Source: Paenarthrobacter nicotinovorans
GTDB lineage: Bacteria; Actinomycetota; Actinomycetes; Actinomycetales; Micrococcaceae
DNA: 64,000 bases
NCBI RefSeq assembly: GCF_021919345.1
Contig: NZ_CP089293.1
Span: 1,922,001-1,986,000 of the forward strand
Direction of reading: 5' to 3'
Part shown: in pieces, positions 9,057-17,899 of the stretch
Numbering within the stretch: the first letter of the stretch is position 1
Layout of the letters: each line of letters begins with the position of its first letter
Made by a program: the position numbers and the translations under genes
The notes under the pieces: model-generated
Told to the model about the DNA's origin: nothing
What the model saw: the letters and a program-made list of their open reading frames with translations, nothing else
Database searches by the model: none

Positions 9057-9567
9057 TGTCCTATTCCTTTGTGCGTGCGTTGTGTCTTTGGCCCTTGGCC
9101 GTTCTGATAGGGCACTTGTGCTCTGACAAGTAGCTGGAACGCAACTAGGGTGACCGGGAGAAGGTCCTCGGAAGGGGGTGGCGTGGGAACGCTGAGCCAA
9201 TTCCCAGGCTCCGATTCGGCGCGGTGACGCTATGGTTGCGCGAAGCCCATCCAGCGATGATCGGGATATCAGAATGACAAACAGCGTTGTTGCTTCTGGC
9301 TATTCATGGGCAGGCCGTTGTGCAGCGTCATGACTGAGCGGCCCTAATCTTCGGCATGTGGCATCGCTTGGCGCGATCGCTGCGCCGGGGACTGCTAACA
9401 GTCCTGACATATGCGCCGTTATCGGCGGTTGCGGCCACGCTACTTCGCTAGGCGGATCTGTGCCCGGACCTGCTTTTTCCTGACACTGAGGCTTCCTCTG
9501 GCGGCGCATCCGAAGAGTTTCACAAGCATCTCCTTCTTGAGATGCTTTTTGGAATTAGCAGTTATTC
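9057..9567. other. Region without a supported gene
   Basis: About 500 bases separate the DUF4192 gene from the interrupted gene downstream. Only short low-quality frames occur on both strands, with no ribosome sites or recognisable products. The second half becomes AT-richer, which marks entry into the island. Confidence 0.4.
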
Positions 9568-10689
9568 TTGGCCCGCGCCACCAACCGGAAGCCTCAAGTG
9601 CAGTTTCCTTGTGAAAACGACCTCGGCCCAGCAAACGCCCAAAGAAAAGATCCACTTCGGATGGATGGCGGCACTCCTCCTAGCGGGGCGATCCTCGGAT
9701 CTGATGCATTTTTCATCAGTCAGCTGTTCGCTTCAGATGACACGCAAAGCTTATCTATCTGGCAGTCCATCCTGACCAACTCCGTAACGGGGCTCGTCTC
9801 CGCCGGTCTTTTGCTGCTTGTCGAACCGAAGATACGAAGAGCAGTTAAAACGTCAGTGACTAATGCGACAGTTGACGCAACAGCCGGCATCAAGGAAGAT
9901 CTTCGTGACGAAGTCCAGGGCGATATCGAGTAGAAATTCGCTTCTCTCGAACAGTGAATCAATTTAGCAGTTAACGGCAAATTGAGCGACCAGGACAAGA
10001 AGCTGGCTGACCTCTCAAAAGACTTCCCACGGACAGCTGTGCTGGCCGCCCTAAAGTCCGCAGTCGACATGAACAGCCTCCACCAACAGGAAAGCTTCGT
10101 TCAAGCCACCGGAAAATCTGGGGAGCTTCGCATCGGTTTGAGGCTAGCGCTGCCTGCCGAGCTCCAAAGCTACACCCAGTTCGGCGGTCAAAAGTACACC
10201 TTGGACGACGAGATTCCCTACTTGGTCGCCTACTCAGGCGACTCCCTTGGTTTCTATTCTGAAGTGAGTTGGGATGAAACTGAAGATTTCGGTGACGTCG
10301 TTTCAAACCTTTTGACGGAGCTTCAACGCACTGGTAGCTGGGGCATGGCTGTCCCAATTGACTGGAAGGCCGTCACCGAGCGGCTAGTCGCCGGATTGAA
10401 AGTCGCCGTGGAATCACGCAGAAAGGAGCCCGGTAGCACTCGGCTCCAAGGCCGGCTCATCGAGGTCATCGGGACCGATAGCCCTTGGTACCTGACAGAC
10501 GGTTCCATTGAAAACCCGACACATGACTCCGTTCTCGGACGAACTGCGTTTCCTTCTGTAGCGGCTCCTATGATTCCTGGCCAAGTGAATGTCGTTGAAC
10601 AGATCGCGCCCAGGCCTGAACTTGCCGACCCCGACGAGTGGGACTATGTGGTCGGCAGAGCCTCCACAGAATTCACAGTCCGATTCTAG
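9568..10689 (+). pseudogene. Hypothetical membrane-anchored protein interrupted by two in-frame stops
   Basis: One reading frame runs from 9568 to 10689 but is cut by TAG at 9931-9933 and TGA at 9955-9957. The N-terminal part has a hydrophobic helix (SILTNSVTGLVSAGLLLLVE) and then a charged helical stretch (IKEDLRDEVQGDIE). The region between and after the stops, KFASLEQ, INLAVNGKLSDQDKKLADLSKDF, continues the same helical register in the same frame. The remaining 235 aa read as a soluble domain with no recognised family. The likely original start is the ATG at 9661 or the TTG at 9568. Two nonsense mutations in an otherwise coherent frame point to a pseudogene; two separate proteins (second start TTG at 9982) are possible. 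Confidence 0.55.
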
Positions 10690-11097
10690 GACAGCTATTT
10701 ATGGGGGTCGCGAGGCCGGTCTCGACGCGGGTGCGACGGTGGCGTGTTGCGGTGAAGCATTCTCAGTGCAGTCACCTGCGTTGCTTTACGTTATTTCACC
10801 AGGCGTGGCTGAGACTCGTGTCATACACGAAGTGACTGCCACGAATCTTGTAACTTGTTGATACACAGAAGGGGCGATACGCGTGGTAATCATTGGGGCA
10901 ACAAGGCGTCTTCATCCAGTCTCTTCGATGGAGAATATTCCGCGAAGCAGACAAAATGATCAAGCATTTTGGCGAGCAGGATTACCACCAGGCTATCCGC
11001 GGAACGATGTGGACGAGCAGTGGCGGCGACGAAGAGCTTGTGTCCAGGCATGTCCGGGTAGCCTGCTCGGCGCAATTTTTGACCCAGAGGACCTCTA
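10690..11097. other. Region without a confident gene; possible short coupled ORF
   Basis: No recognisable product is present. A 71-codon frame (10883-11098) ends in a TAATG that overlaps the start of the next gene, which is the geometry of translational coupling. Its amino-acid content (many Arg, no hydrophobic core) and a competing overlapping frame (10893-11141) make it doubtful. Confidence 0.3.
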
Positions 11098-12273
11098 ATG
11101 GCGATCGAGGTTCTGCTGGATGGCGATGCGGTCCCAATTGAAGAGGCGGCCTTCACTGAACTTCTCGACAATTCGGTAGCGGGAACCTACAGGGGGTATG
11201 AGAAGGCTATTGATTCGGGCAGAATCAGTTTTGCCGATCTCGTTTCATTAGCCGACAAGGGCGACATTCCTTATTCCCTGTTCTTCGCCCCGTACGCGTT
11301 GGTACAGGAGCAGGTGAAGAAGAAGACTGAGAAGTTGCTCGCCGGGCTAAGTAAAGACACGTTCTCAATTGGGTCGCGCTCTAAGGTGCAATTACGGGAT
11401 GTCGAGCTAATCGTCAAAGACCTAATCCGAAAGCAGCAGCTAGTTCGGAAATACGACAAGTCTCTTCACCGAAACAAGATAGTGGGCCTACTGCGTGACG
11501 CAGGCCCATCCGTGGAGGCGCAAGCGGCCAAACTTATGTCTGCTATCGGCCTCTCACATGAGTCACTTCGCGCGTGTAAGAGCAAGGAAAGGGCGCTCGA
11601 ACTAATGATCGACCGTCTTGAGGCCAACCAAGTGCTGGTTTCGCGGAGTGTCCAGCATTATATGCCGCAGCGGTTAACGCATGTGAAGTTTAGTGGCATG
11701 ACGATTCGAGACAACAAGGTTCCATACATTTTTCTGGCGGGTGGAGATCATGGTGACGATCAGGAACCCGCAGGTCGTACCATCTTTACACTTGCGCTGT
11801 TGACGGTTCTGATAGCCCGGCGAATCTTTGCTCCGATGACCTGGGACGGTGGCACTGCCGATACGGAGCCTGGGCTTGAGTATGATATTGCCGGCGCTAT
11901 GCTAATGCCTGGCGAACGATTCACAGCCGTGAGGCTAACGTCCCTCGACGACATGCACAGCGCCGCGGAGACCTTCAAGGTCACCCCTAGCGCCGCAACT
12001 GTGCGCGCAATGCGACTGGGGATCATCAACCCAGCTACTGCAAACGAGTACCTTGAACAGTTCCGAGTAGAATTCCGGAGCCGCCCCAAAGGAGGGCCCA
12101 GAAATCAGATCCTCCCTCAGAATGCCGTTACTAAGTACAACGGGAGGGAGCTCAATCGACAGATGCTGCGGGCGCTTGACGAACAAAACATCTCACCGGG
12201 GGAGTTCTGCCGTGCAGTTTGCCTAAACCGCCTCAAACCATCACAAATCGACGACCTCAGAAGGGCTCTCTGA
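11098..12273 (+). CDS. ImmA/IrrE-like protein (putative antitoxin/regulator partner of a PIN protein)
   Basis: A 391-aa protein. Residues 1-100 are helical and charged. The C-terminal half has the layout of ImmA/IrrE proteins: IPYIFLAGGDHGDDQ-type strand-turn, a helix (FTLALLTVLIARRIFAP), the MLMPGERFTAVRL segment in place of the usual FAaeLLmP, then VTPSAATVRAMRLGII. The canonical HEXXH zinc motif is not visible, so proteolysis cannot be claimed. Near the N-terminus it also resembles XRE/COG2856 antitoxin-type proteins. The stop overlaps the ATG of the PIN gene by one base (TGATG), so the two form a coupled pair. ATG at 11098 follows AGAGGA. Confidence 0.5.
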   Translation: MAIEVLLDGDAVPIEEAAFTELLDNSVAGTYRGYEKAIDSGRISFADLVSLADKGDIPYSLFFAPYALVQEQVKKKTEKLLAGLSKDTFSIGSRSKVQLRDVELIVKDLIRKQQLVRKYDKSLHRNKIVGLLRDAGPSVEAQAAKLMSAIGLSHESLRACKSKERALELMIDRLEANQVLVSRSVQHYMPQRLTHVKFSGMTIRDNKVPYIFLAGGDHGDDQEPAGRTIFTLALLTVLIARRIFAPMTWDGGTADTEPGLEYDIAGAMLMPGERFTAVRLTSLDDMHSAAETFKVTPSAATVRAMRLGIINPATANEYLEQFRVEFRSRPKGGPRNQILPQNAVTKYNGRELNRQMLRALDEQNISPGEFCRAVCLNRLKPSQIDDLRRAL

Positions 12274-12747
12274 TGAGTGAATTCGGGCGACGGTACGTGA
12301 TCGACACAAACGCGCTTAGTCAACTTGGAAGGCAGCGGCGAGCCAGCACATATTTCCAGGAGAACGCGGTCATACCCGAGGCGGTGCTGCACGAGTCTCA
12401 GGGATTTCCGGACATCACGTCGCTGCACAACAACGTCCATCCAACGACCCCTAGGATGCTTCGGCTACTGGTCGAAGTTATGGCGTCCATACCGAAGGCA
12501 GACACGCGCCTGATTAACCTTTACGCCAATCTCGGAAACGCCGATCCGCTGGTCGTTGCATGCGCTTTGGAGGGCCAGGAGCCACGACGACCAGACTCTC
12601 ATGCCTCCGGAGTGGTGTGTTGTGACTGGGGACGACGCAGTTAGCGACAAAGCCAGGGAGTTCGGGCTGACCGTGCTCACCAACTCAGAGTTTGCCGAAC
12701 TCGTCGATCAGTCTGGAGCCCCGCGAACCTTGAGCAACCCTGGCTAG
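12273..12747 (+). pseudogene. PIN-domain protein broken by a frameshift
   Basis: The first frame reads MSEFGRRYVIDTNALSQLG, the classic PIN start with the acidic VIDTN motif, and runs through NLGNADPLVVACALEG (second acidic motif). The family continues in the next frame with HDDQTLMPPEWCVVTGDDAV and ends FAELVDQ. The two halves join if one base is removed at about 12576-12583. PIN domains are metal-dependent RNases of toxin-antitoxin systems. Coupled to the ImmA/IrrE-like gene by a TGATG junction, this looks like a two-gene toxin system with a decayed or phase-shifted toxin. A sequencing error would give the same picture. Confidence 0.68.
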
Positions 12748-12774
12748 CTTATGTTGGTTATTCTTGACGGGCAC

Positions 12775-13698
12775 TTAGAAATTGGCCGGCATCGCCATTC
12801 TTAGCATCCGCTGAAGACTTAAGCGTTCAGCCATTAGCTGGTGGAGCCGGGGGTTTAAGTCGTGCCAGTCAGGAGCGTGAGCTATGAAGTCTCTAGATGA
12901 GTAGACGGTGTAACGGTTGAAATCCTCCGCCTTTAATGACTTCCTTTGGTTTGAGCGATGAAGATGAATTCCCAATTCTGGTGTGAGGGCCATGGTTACA
13001 CGCGCGGAGTCTTCCAGTGACGAGACAAAACCGTGCATGGCCCAGCGGCGCTCCGTTTTGGTGTAATTTGGACGCGCTTCGTCCCGGATCCCGCTCTGGG
13101 CAGCAAAAGCATCGGAGAGTACGAGACTCGGAGTGCGATAGTGTAGTACGTCCCACCTGAATTGCCGTAGGCCTGCGGAGAATGGATTCCACTTGTCCTT
13201 AGCTTGCGCCCGGGGATTGTTGCGGTTCGACCAGGCTCCTAAGAACGGAGAAAGCGCTGAACCTAATAAGGCCGTCTGTAGCTCTTCCGCTGGAAGGTCG
13301 CCAAATTGTTCCGCATATTTTCCCTGCTCGAGCTGCCGTACGACGTAGCCCAGTGTGAACCTGCTGCGAAGGATCTGGAGCCCAGCAAACCAACACAGGA
13401 CCTGCTTCTGTGAATCTGTCACGTCTCGAGAATTCCCGGTCGCGAGTTCATCGACCACGGTTGCGGCATCGCCTTCAAGGTCGCTCATGGCCGACTCAAG
13501 CAATGTTCTATTCATGCCGGAGGTGCCGAACTGAGGTCCATACAGTGTGTGTCCATCGTTGCGATGGCCCGTGCTCCGGACGGTCGAGCGGAAACTCTGG
13601 TTGCCCGCCAGCCGATGAACTTGAAGCTGCTCTTTCGAGTCAGCGAAATGCCTTAAGAGGAACTGCGGCACGAAGTGATGCTTGATTGGTTCGTTCAC
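12775..13698 (-). CDS. DUF4238 domain-containing protein
   Basis: A 307-aa protein with the DUF4238 hallmark at its N-terminus, IKHHFVPQFLLRHFAD, including the conserved His pair. The helical middle (FAGLQILRSRFTLGYVVRQLEQ) and the C-terminal strand region are also typical. The function is unknown; the family is scattered among bacteria, often in accessory regions. The GTG at 13698 was chosen because the family motif begins four residues later; a weak AAGAG precedes it. The frame extends upstream without family similarity. Confidence 0.78.
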   Translation of the reverse strand: MNEPIKHHFVPQFLLRHFADSKEQLQVHRLAGNQSFRSTVRSTGHRNDGHTLYGPQFGTSGMNRTLLESAMSDLEGDAATVVDELATGNSRDVTDSQKQVLCWFAGLQILRSRFTLGYVVRQLEQGKYAEQFGDLPAEELQTALLGSALSPFLGAWSNRNNPRAQAKDKWNPFSAGLRQFRWDVLHYRTPSLVLSDAFAAQSGIRDEARPNYTKTERRWAMHGFVSSLEDSARVTMALTPELGIHLHRSNQRKSLKAEDFNRYTVYSSRDFIAHAPDWHDLNPRLHQLMAERLSLQRMLRMAMPANF

Positions 13699-13921
13699 TC
13701 GAACTCTTTTATCGCAAGGGAATGCACAAGTCAAAACACGTGGAGTGATCGGAAGAGCGGAACAAGACCGTGATCGCGAAACCTGATTGGAAGCGACATG
13801 GCTTCTTAGGTCGCCCGTGCACGGTACACCCAACGAATCGACACCGTAAGGACCGACATCTGGGCCGGACACGGGAAAACGATGCAGTTGTGAGGATTAT
13901 CGCCGCTGTAGTGTCTTTTTT

Positions 13922-14893
13922 GTGATGAACGAAGGTGCGGTGCATTCGAAGGCTGCTGATTGGTTGTTTAATGCCGTCCAGGACACCAGCGGCGATGTGC
14001 TGTTGGCCAGTCCGTTTCTCTCTTATGACGTTTGTAAGCGTTTAGCTCAATGGGCCCTACAGGCGGACGCTACGCGTACGCTGTTCACCTGTCTCGATCC
14101 GAGTGCTGTCGCCAACGGTTACTTGAGCGTTGACGGCCTTTTGCAGCTTATCCAGTCGGGCTTCTCGGTCCTACACGTGGACAGGTTGCATGCCAAGGCT
14201 TTCCTTCTTGGTTCCCGCGGATTCCTTGGATCAGCGAACCTCACTGGTGCCGGGCTGGGCAGTTCGGCTGCCGGCAATGTTGAGCTCGGCGTCGAACTTG
14301 GGCCTGCCCAGGTCCTATCAGTGCGGCAAAGCATGGACGCGTGGGCAAGTCGGCCTGTGACAACAGCCGACCTCGACAAGCTCACACAGCAGGCCCGTCA
14401 ACTGACGGTGGTAGACCAACCGATTACGGATGGGTTGGACAGTGATTCGGGTCTTGCTTCGGTTGAGCAGCTTTTGGTGGATGCGCGCGACAGAGACAGG
14501 ACCCTTTGGCTGAAGTCCGAGTACGGCGAGCCGGCGCTGGATCAATGGCGACGGAACTGGTTCTTTGGCAGTCCTGCTAAGGGGCGGCCAAGCATCAAAG
14601 AAGGGGATCTCGTGCTGATCTCCGCGCAAACGAGAGAATGCTACGCCGTGGTCGAGGTGACTTCGGAGCCGCTGTACATTCCGGATGACTATCGCGAAGA
14701 GCGGGGCGACGAAGCCGATCGTTGGCCGTGGGTCAGCCGAACCAAGCCGCGCTTCGTTCCGGATGGCCTGTTGGAGTTGAAGGCTCACGAGCTCGTCCGA
14801 AGCACTGGAGGTTTGCAAAACGGCCATATCAGGCTGAAGTTTGATCAGTTTACTTATGCCGTCCGATCGTTGGCCAGGCTGGTAACCGAGTGA
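13922..14893 (+). CDS. Phospholipase D-like domain protein
   Basis: About 323 aa. Residues 1-150 form one PLD-like half: DVLLASPFLSYDVCKRL, then LHAKAFLLGSRGFLGSANLT, where HAK...GSANLT is a single HxK(x4)D-like motif with the Asp position replaced by a serine/glycine-rich turn. The C-terminal 130 residues (EYGEPALDQWRRNWFFGSPA ... LVLISAQTRECYAVVEVTSEP) resemble a small beta domain of unknown function. Only one HKD motif is seen, so activity would need a dimer. PLD-like proteins of this layout occur in nuclease and defence contexts. GTG at 13922 and ATG at 13925 are both possible starts. Confidence 0.68.
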   Translation: MMNEGAVHSKAADWLFNAVQDTSGDVLLASPFLSYDVCKRLAQWALQADATRTLFTCLDPSAVANGYLSVDGLLQLIQSGFSVLHVDRLHAKAFLLGSRGFLGSANLTGAGLGSSAAGNVELGVELGPAQVLSVRQSMDAWASRPVTTADLDKLTQQARQLTVVDQPITDGLDSDSGLASVEQLLVDARDRDRTLWLKSEYGEPALDQWRRNWFFGSPAKGRPSIKEGDLVLISAQTRECYAVVEVTSEPLYIPDDYREERGDEADRWPWVSRTKPRFVPDGLLELKAHELVRSTGGLQNGHIRLKFDQFTYAVRSLARLVTE

Positions 14894-15263
14894 GAGAACG
14901 TGTCAGCGACTTATATCGCGTTGTCCGGCGCGACTGACGGCCTTGTTGTGGCGATGTCCTGCGGCACATGCACTCCGTCGGTACCATCGCTTCAAGCTCT
15001 GCGAAATCGAACCGTTTGGTGTGTTGTGGTTAGCCGCTCGGCCTCTTGGGCGGCAGCCCTTCCCAAGAGAGGTGTGCAGGTCAAGTCGCCCCGGGGTCGA
15101 ATCGGTATGAATGTGCGAAAGAGAAAATCTGATGATGATATCCGGCAGAGGTCTTGTCGGCACTGCTGGCGAGCAACGCACCCTCTTCCCTTGTCAGGTT
15201 GTGCACTGCGGTTCCCGGCCGAAGCGCGTCGTCCGTAAGGCAACATTCGTGGACGAAAAGTAG

Positions 15264-15284
15264 AGTGTGGACAATGTCCACACT
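15264..15284. repeat. Palindrome AGTGTGGACA-A-TGTCCACACT
   Basis: Perfect 10-bp arms around a single central A at 15274. It contains TGTGGACAA (15266-15274), the complement of the actinobacterial DnaA-box consensus TTGTCCACA. Its centre lies exactly 104 bp before the 20-bp tRNA-like repeat at 15378, the same spacing as in the second module near 23.4 kb. Confidence 0.7.
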
Positions 15285-15348
15285 TTCCGCCCCGGGCTGG
15301 CTCATACACCCATCGGACTGGCCCGGCCTCCGCATGTTTCCGCGACTT

Positions 15349-15397
15349 CCCAGTGTTTCCAAAGCCTGGAATCCCTGTCGAGTCCCACCTCGGGCAC
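15349..15397 (+). repeat. tRNA-Leu-like 3' end, attachment-site copy 1
   Basis: The last 20 bases, TCGAGTCCCACCTCGGGCAC (15378-15397), read as the T-loop, the 3' half of the T-stem, the 3' acceptor strand and the discriminator region of a tRNA, probably tRNA-Leu. The preceding bases (CAGTGTTTCCAAAGCC...) are a degenerate match to a variable arm. The 5' part of a tRNA is missing, so this is not a gene. It repeats at 23476-23495. Confidence 0.68.
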
Positions 15398-15413
15398 GAT
15401 GTTGTCGCAGGTC

Positions 15414-15432
15414 AGGGGCCTATATGGCCCCT
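15414..15432. repeat. Hairpin just after attachment copy 1
   Basis: Perfect 7-bp arms, AGGGGCC and GGCCCCT, enclose TATAT. It occupies the same place relative to the tRNA-like repeat as the true terminator after copy 2, but lacks a long T-run. Confidence 0.5.
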
Positions 15433-15772
15433 TACTGTTGACAAAGCTTGACTTTTCGGAATTCGCCGTGGCGGAGAGGCTCTGGCTCTCTGGTAATGAA
15501 ATCTGCATGACGCAGCATCCCCTGCACCAATCTGGCTAGGCCTCTCCACTAGGCTCACCCGGGTCCCTGGCCGGGCGAGAGGTGGACCACGGTTTGCCGC
15601 CCGGTGGGCCTTGAGGGCGACTTGGGGCATGCACTCGGGCCAGAGTGGGGTGCTGTTCTTTGACGAAGCGTCAAATCTAGGGCATACCACGCAGTCGTGA
15701 AACGACTCCAAGTGCGGGCGCTGAGTGGTAATCCCTGTATGAGGACGCCGATCCCATGTCGGCGCTGGTCGG

Positions 15773-15813
15773 AAAGTGAGCCATTTTGCGCCGCCGTCAC
15801 AATGGCTCACTTT
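15773..15813. repeat. 13-bp perfect inverted repeat
   Basis: AAAGTGAGCCATT (15773-15785) is matched by AATGGCTCACTTT (15801-15813) around a 15-nt loop, followed by TC. It could be a terminator, a protein-binding site or the paired ends left by a lost insertion sequence. It lies 70 bp before the membrane-protein gene. Confidence 0.6.
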
Positions 15814-15882
15814 TCGAACCTCCCCTAGATCCCATAGAGTCGTCAATTGTGGAAGGTGAATTGACAGTGTCTGGGGGCCATA

Positions 15883-16791
15883 TTGGATGGCTTTGAGGTC
15901 CTTCAGCTGCTTGCTCCGGCATCTCTGGCCCTCTTCTCGCTCATCAGCCAGCGGGCATTTAGTTCTCAACGACGAGACGCCCAAAGCCTTAGGCAGGTCC
16001 GTGTCTTAACGTCGATGCGCGCGGACGTCGCAGAGCAACTCGCAACCTGGCGGGAACTGCTTTCCGAACGCCAGCACGTGGCTGACCAGGATGAGTCATC
16101 CAATGTGGAGGAACTTTCTCCCCTTCGTCTCGAAGCGCTTATCGAGACGTCGGAAGAAGAACTGCTTCGAATCGACCGGGAACTTGAATCAAAGAAACGT
16201 CAGCTCAGTGCCGATGCATCTGATCCGGTCCTCATTAAGAAACGGGAGGTCACTCGCTGGACAGTACTGTCGGCGCTGGTCGCTCCAGTTATCGTGGACA
16301 TCTTGATATTGGTTGTGTCGCTTCCGGTGGCCCTGCGTGTTGTTGGTGAATGGCCTCTTCCGACGGCATTGGCGGTTGTGTTCCCTGCGACGAGCGGAAG
16401 TGGTTGGGCCGCGCTGATAATAACCTTCTTTGTTCCGCACATGGCCGCCACTTGCATCCTTGGCCTGTGGGCCTTTCGGTTGCGGAAGCTCGATAGCGAA
16501 AAATTTGCGAAAGCAACGGAGACGGCTCGATCACTGTTGGGTGGCTATATTGCGCTCCTTTCGCTTATCGCAAGCATCTGGGTCATTCGGGTGATCGGAG
16601 TCGGATGGTTTGATAACTTCGGACTCTCTTTGAAGGAGCTCACGAAGCCGCTGTTGCCCATCCTCTCCGTCGCCGCCTTCGTAGCTACTTTTGGACCTGG
16701 TTATAGCAAGTACGCAGAGGGTATGGCGGAAATAGATAAGATCACCGTCGCTTCAGAGGCTCCGAAGGACCCGGAGGAAACAGCACCATGA
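15883..16791 (+). CDS. Hypothetical membrane protein with an N-terminal coiled region
   Basis: A 302-aa protein of no recognised family. An initial hydrophobic segment (LQLLAPASLALFSLIS) is followed by a charged helical region at about residues 25-118, rich in Glu, Arg and Leu (LEALIETSEEELLRIDRELE) and likely to be a coiled coil. Then come about five hydrophobic helices between residues 125 and 280, for example VAPVIVDILILVVSLPVAL and LLGGYIALLSLIASIWVIRV. The start is TTG at 15883 after a GGGGG; no ATG is available in this frame. It is the first gene inside the tRNA-repeat-bounded segment. Membrane proteins of this type can be effectors in defence systems, but nothing here proves it. Confidence 0.6.
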   Translation: MDGFEVLQLLAPASLALFSLISQRAFSSQRRDAQSLRQVRVLTSMRADVAEQLATWRELLSERQHVADQDESSNVEELSPLRLEALIETSEEELLRIDRELESKKRQLSADASDPVLIKKREVTRWTVLSALVAPVIVDILILVVSLPVALRVVGEWPLPTALAVVFPATSGSGWAALIITFFVPHMAATCILGLWAFRLRKLDSEKFAKATETARSLLGGYIALLSLIASIWVIRVIGVGWFDNFGLSLKELTKPLLPILSVAAFVATFGPGYSKYAEGMAEIDKITVASEAPKDPEETAP

Positions 16792-17020
16792 TGGCCGGAG
16801 CACGGTTTGGGATAACCGAGAGAGTCGGCAGTGGCACGGGATAGCCTCATTTCCTAGGATGGTGGTGCCTCGACGATTGATCAACGAGGGAGTGAGCCGC
16901 TCTGCTCCTTTGATCCTGAGACAGGCTTCTCACTAAACCCAAACACCATCCATGAACTACGCTGGTACACGTACCTGACTCCTCCCGATTTTGAGGACAA
17001 AAGTTTGCTACAGTCCAGAA

Positions 17021-17224
17021 ATGACGATTGACCTCACAGCGGTAATCCAGCGACTAGCTGAAGTGTGCCGGTCCGTCTTCAAAGACGAGTCGCGGTGGAT
17101 AAGCGCAGATGGCTATCCGGATAGCTTGGTTCTCTCGATCACCGATTCCATGGGCTCGAAGTATCAGTCTGTTGTCAACGTCGTGAATGCGTACCGAGCC
17201 CATAGAAGATGGCCTCCAGTTTGA
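17021..17224 (+). pseudogene. Truncated N-terminal fragment of a larger hypothetical protein
   Basis: A 67-codon frame from ATG 17021: MTIDLTAVIQRLAEVCRSVF, then WISADGYPDSLVLSITDSMG and YQSVVNVVNAYRAHR. The pattern PDS-L-slsItDSi...-Y-sVvnVv-rYr is a recurring N-terminal block of actinobacterial proteins about 200 aa long. Here the frame runs into a stop soon after it, so this is most likely the front end of a gene whose rest is lost. Confidence 0.5.
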
Positions 17225-17317
17225 CTCAGATACTCTCGTAGGCCCACTTGGTCATGTGGAGAACGATCACAGCCCAGGTCAGGATCAAGCCGACGTAGAT
17301 CAAACCCCAGCCCGACA

Positions 17318-17626
17318 TCATGAGGACTGCAACCAACGTGGCGTGACGTGCTTTTTGATCAGCTTAATTATCTTTCGCGAAAGACGCACAAACGGAAATC
17401 CGATGAGGATGGCGCCGGCGATGACCAGGATGACGGCGAGGACTTTCCTAAGATCGGGAATCCCCAGGAGGCCGCTCGTCACGGCTACGATATAACCAAT
17501 CAGCAGTACGACTAATCCCGAGACGGTCCGTGTCGCTACGTCGCGCCAGAACTTCTCGTCAAGCCACCATTCGAGGGGCCACTGCCAGGGGGGTAGTTGC
17601 GGCTTTTCGTCAAGTTGGTGAGTCAC
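17318..17626 (-). CDS. Small hypothetical membrane protein
   Basis: A 102-aa protein. The N-terminus is Trp- and Pro-rich and charged (LPPWQWPLEWWLDEKFW). Two transmembrane helices follow at about residues 33-55 (TVSGLVVLLIGYIVAVTSGLL) and 62-82 (VLAVILVIAGAILIGFPFV), then a basic tail with many Lys and Arg. The start is GTG at 17626. No family was recognised. Its codon use and length fit a real gene, and it lies between two gene remnants. Confidence 0.5.
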   Translation of the reverse strand: MTHQLDEKPQLPPWQWPLEWWLDEKFWRDVATRTVSGLVVLLIGYIVAVTSGLLGIPDLRKVLAVILVIAGAILIGFPFVRLSRKIIKLIKKHVTPRWLQSS

Positions 17627-17656
17627 CCGTACAGGCTACCGAAGAGGTATGACTGA

Positions 17657-17899
17657 CTCGGGATTGGTAGAGCGCTCCGCAGAGTCGGCAGCGATAATCG
17701 GCTGACCTTCACGCACTATGGCGAACATCGGATCAGCGATTGGATGAGCCAGCACGCCCGCGTGACATGGCTCCAGGCAGATGCGCCCTGGCTGCTCGAA
17801 ATATACGCCATAGAGCAGCTGAACCTGCCCCTAGACCTACTGGGCAACAGGCGCCATCCCTACTACCCGGCGCTTAAGGCCCTTCGTGCTAAGCAATAG
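17657..17899 (+). pseudogene. C-terminal remnant of a GIY-YIG nuclease-type protein
   Basis: An open frame starts right after a stop (TGA 17654-17656), has no start codon or ribosome site, and ends at TAG 17897. It reads LGIGRALRRVGS, LTFTHYGEHRISDWMSQHA, VTWLQADAPWLLEIYAIEQL and LNLPLDLLGNRRHPYYPALK. This matches the C-terminal two thirds of actinobacterial GIY-YIG proteins, including the conserved LPLNL-x-x-N-x-HP ending. The GIY and YIG strands and catalytic Arg are absent, so the gene is a dead fragment. This segment is too short to stand as a gene. Confidence 0.6.

Larger units (their letters stand above)
14894..15882. other. Kilobase without genes, holding attachment-like repeats
   Basis: Short frames on both strands look random. 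The region instead carries a 21-bp palindrome, a tRNA-like 3' end, a hairpin and a long inverted repeat, each listed separately. This fits a junction between integrated elements rather than coding DNA. Confidence 0.5.

Noticed and set aside
10883..11098. 71-codon ORF coupled by TAATG to the ImmA-like gene
   Set aside because: Arg-rich composition, a competing frame and no recognisable family; kept only as a remark in the region entry.
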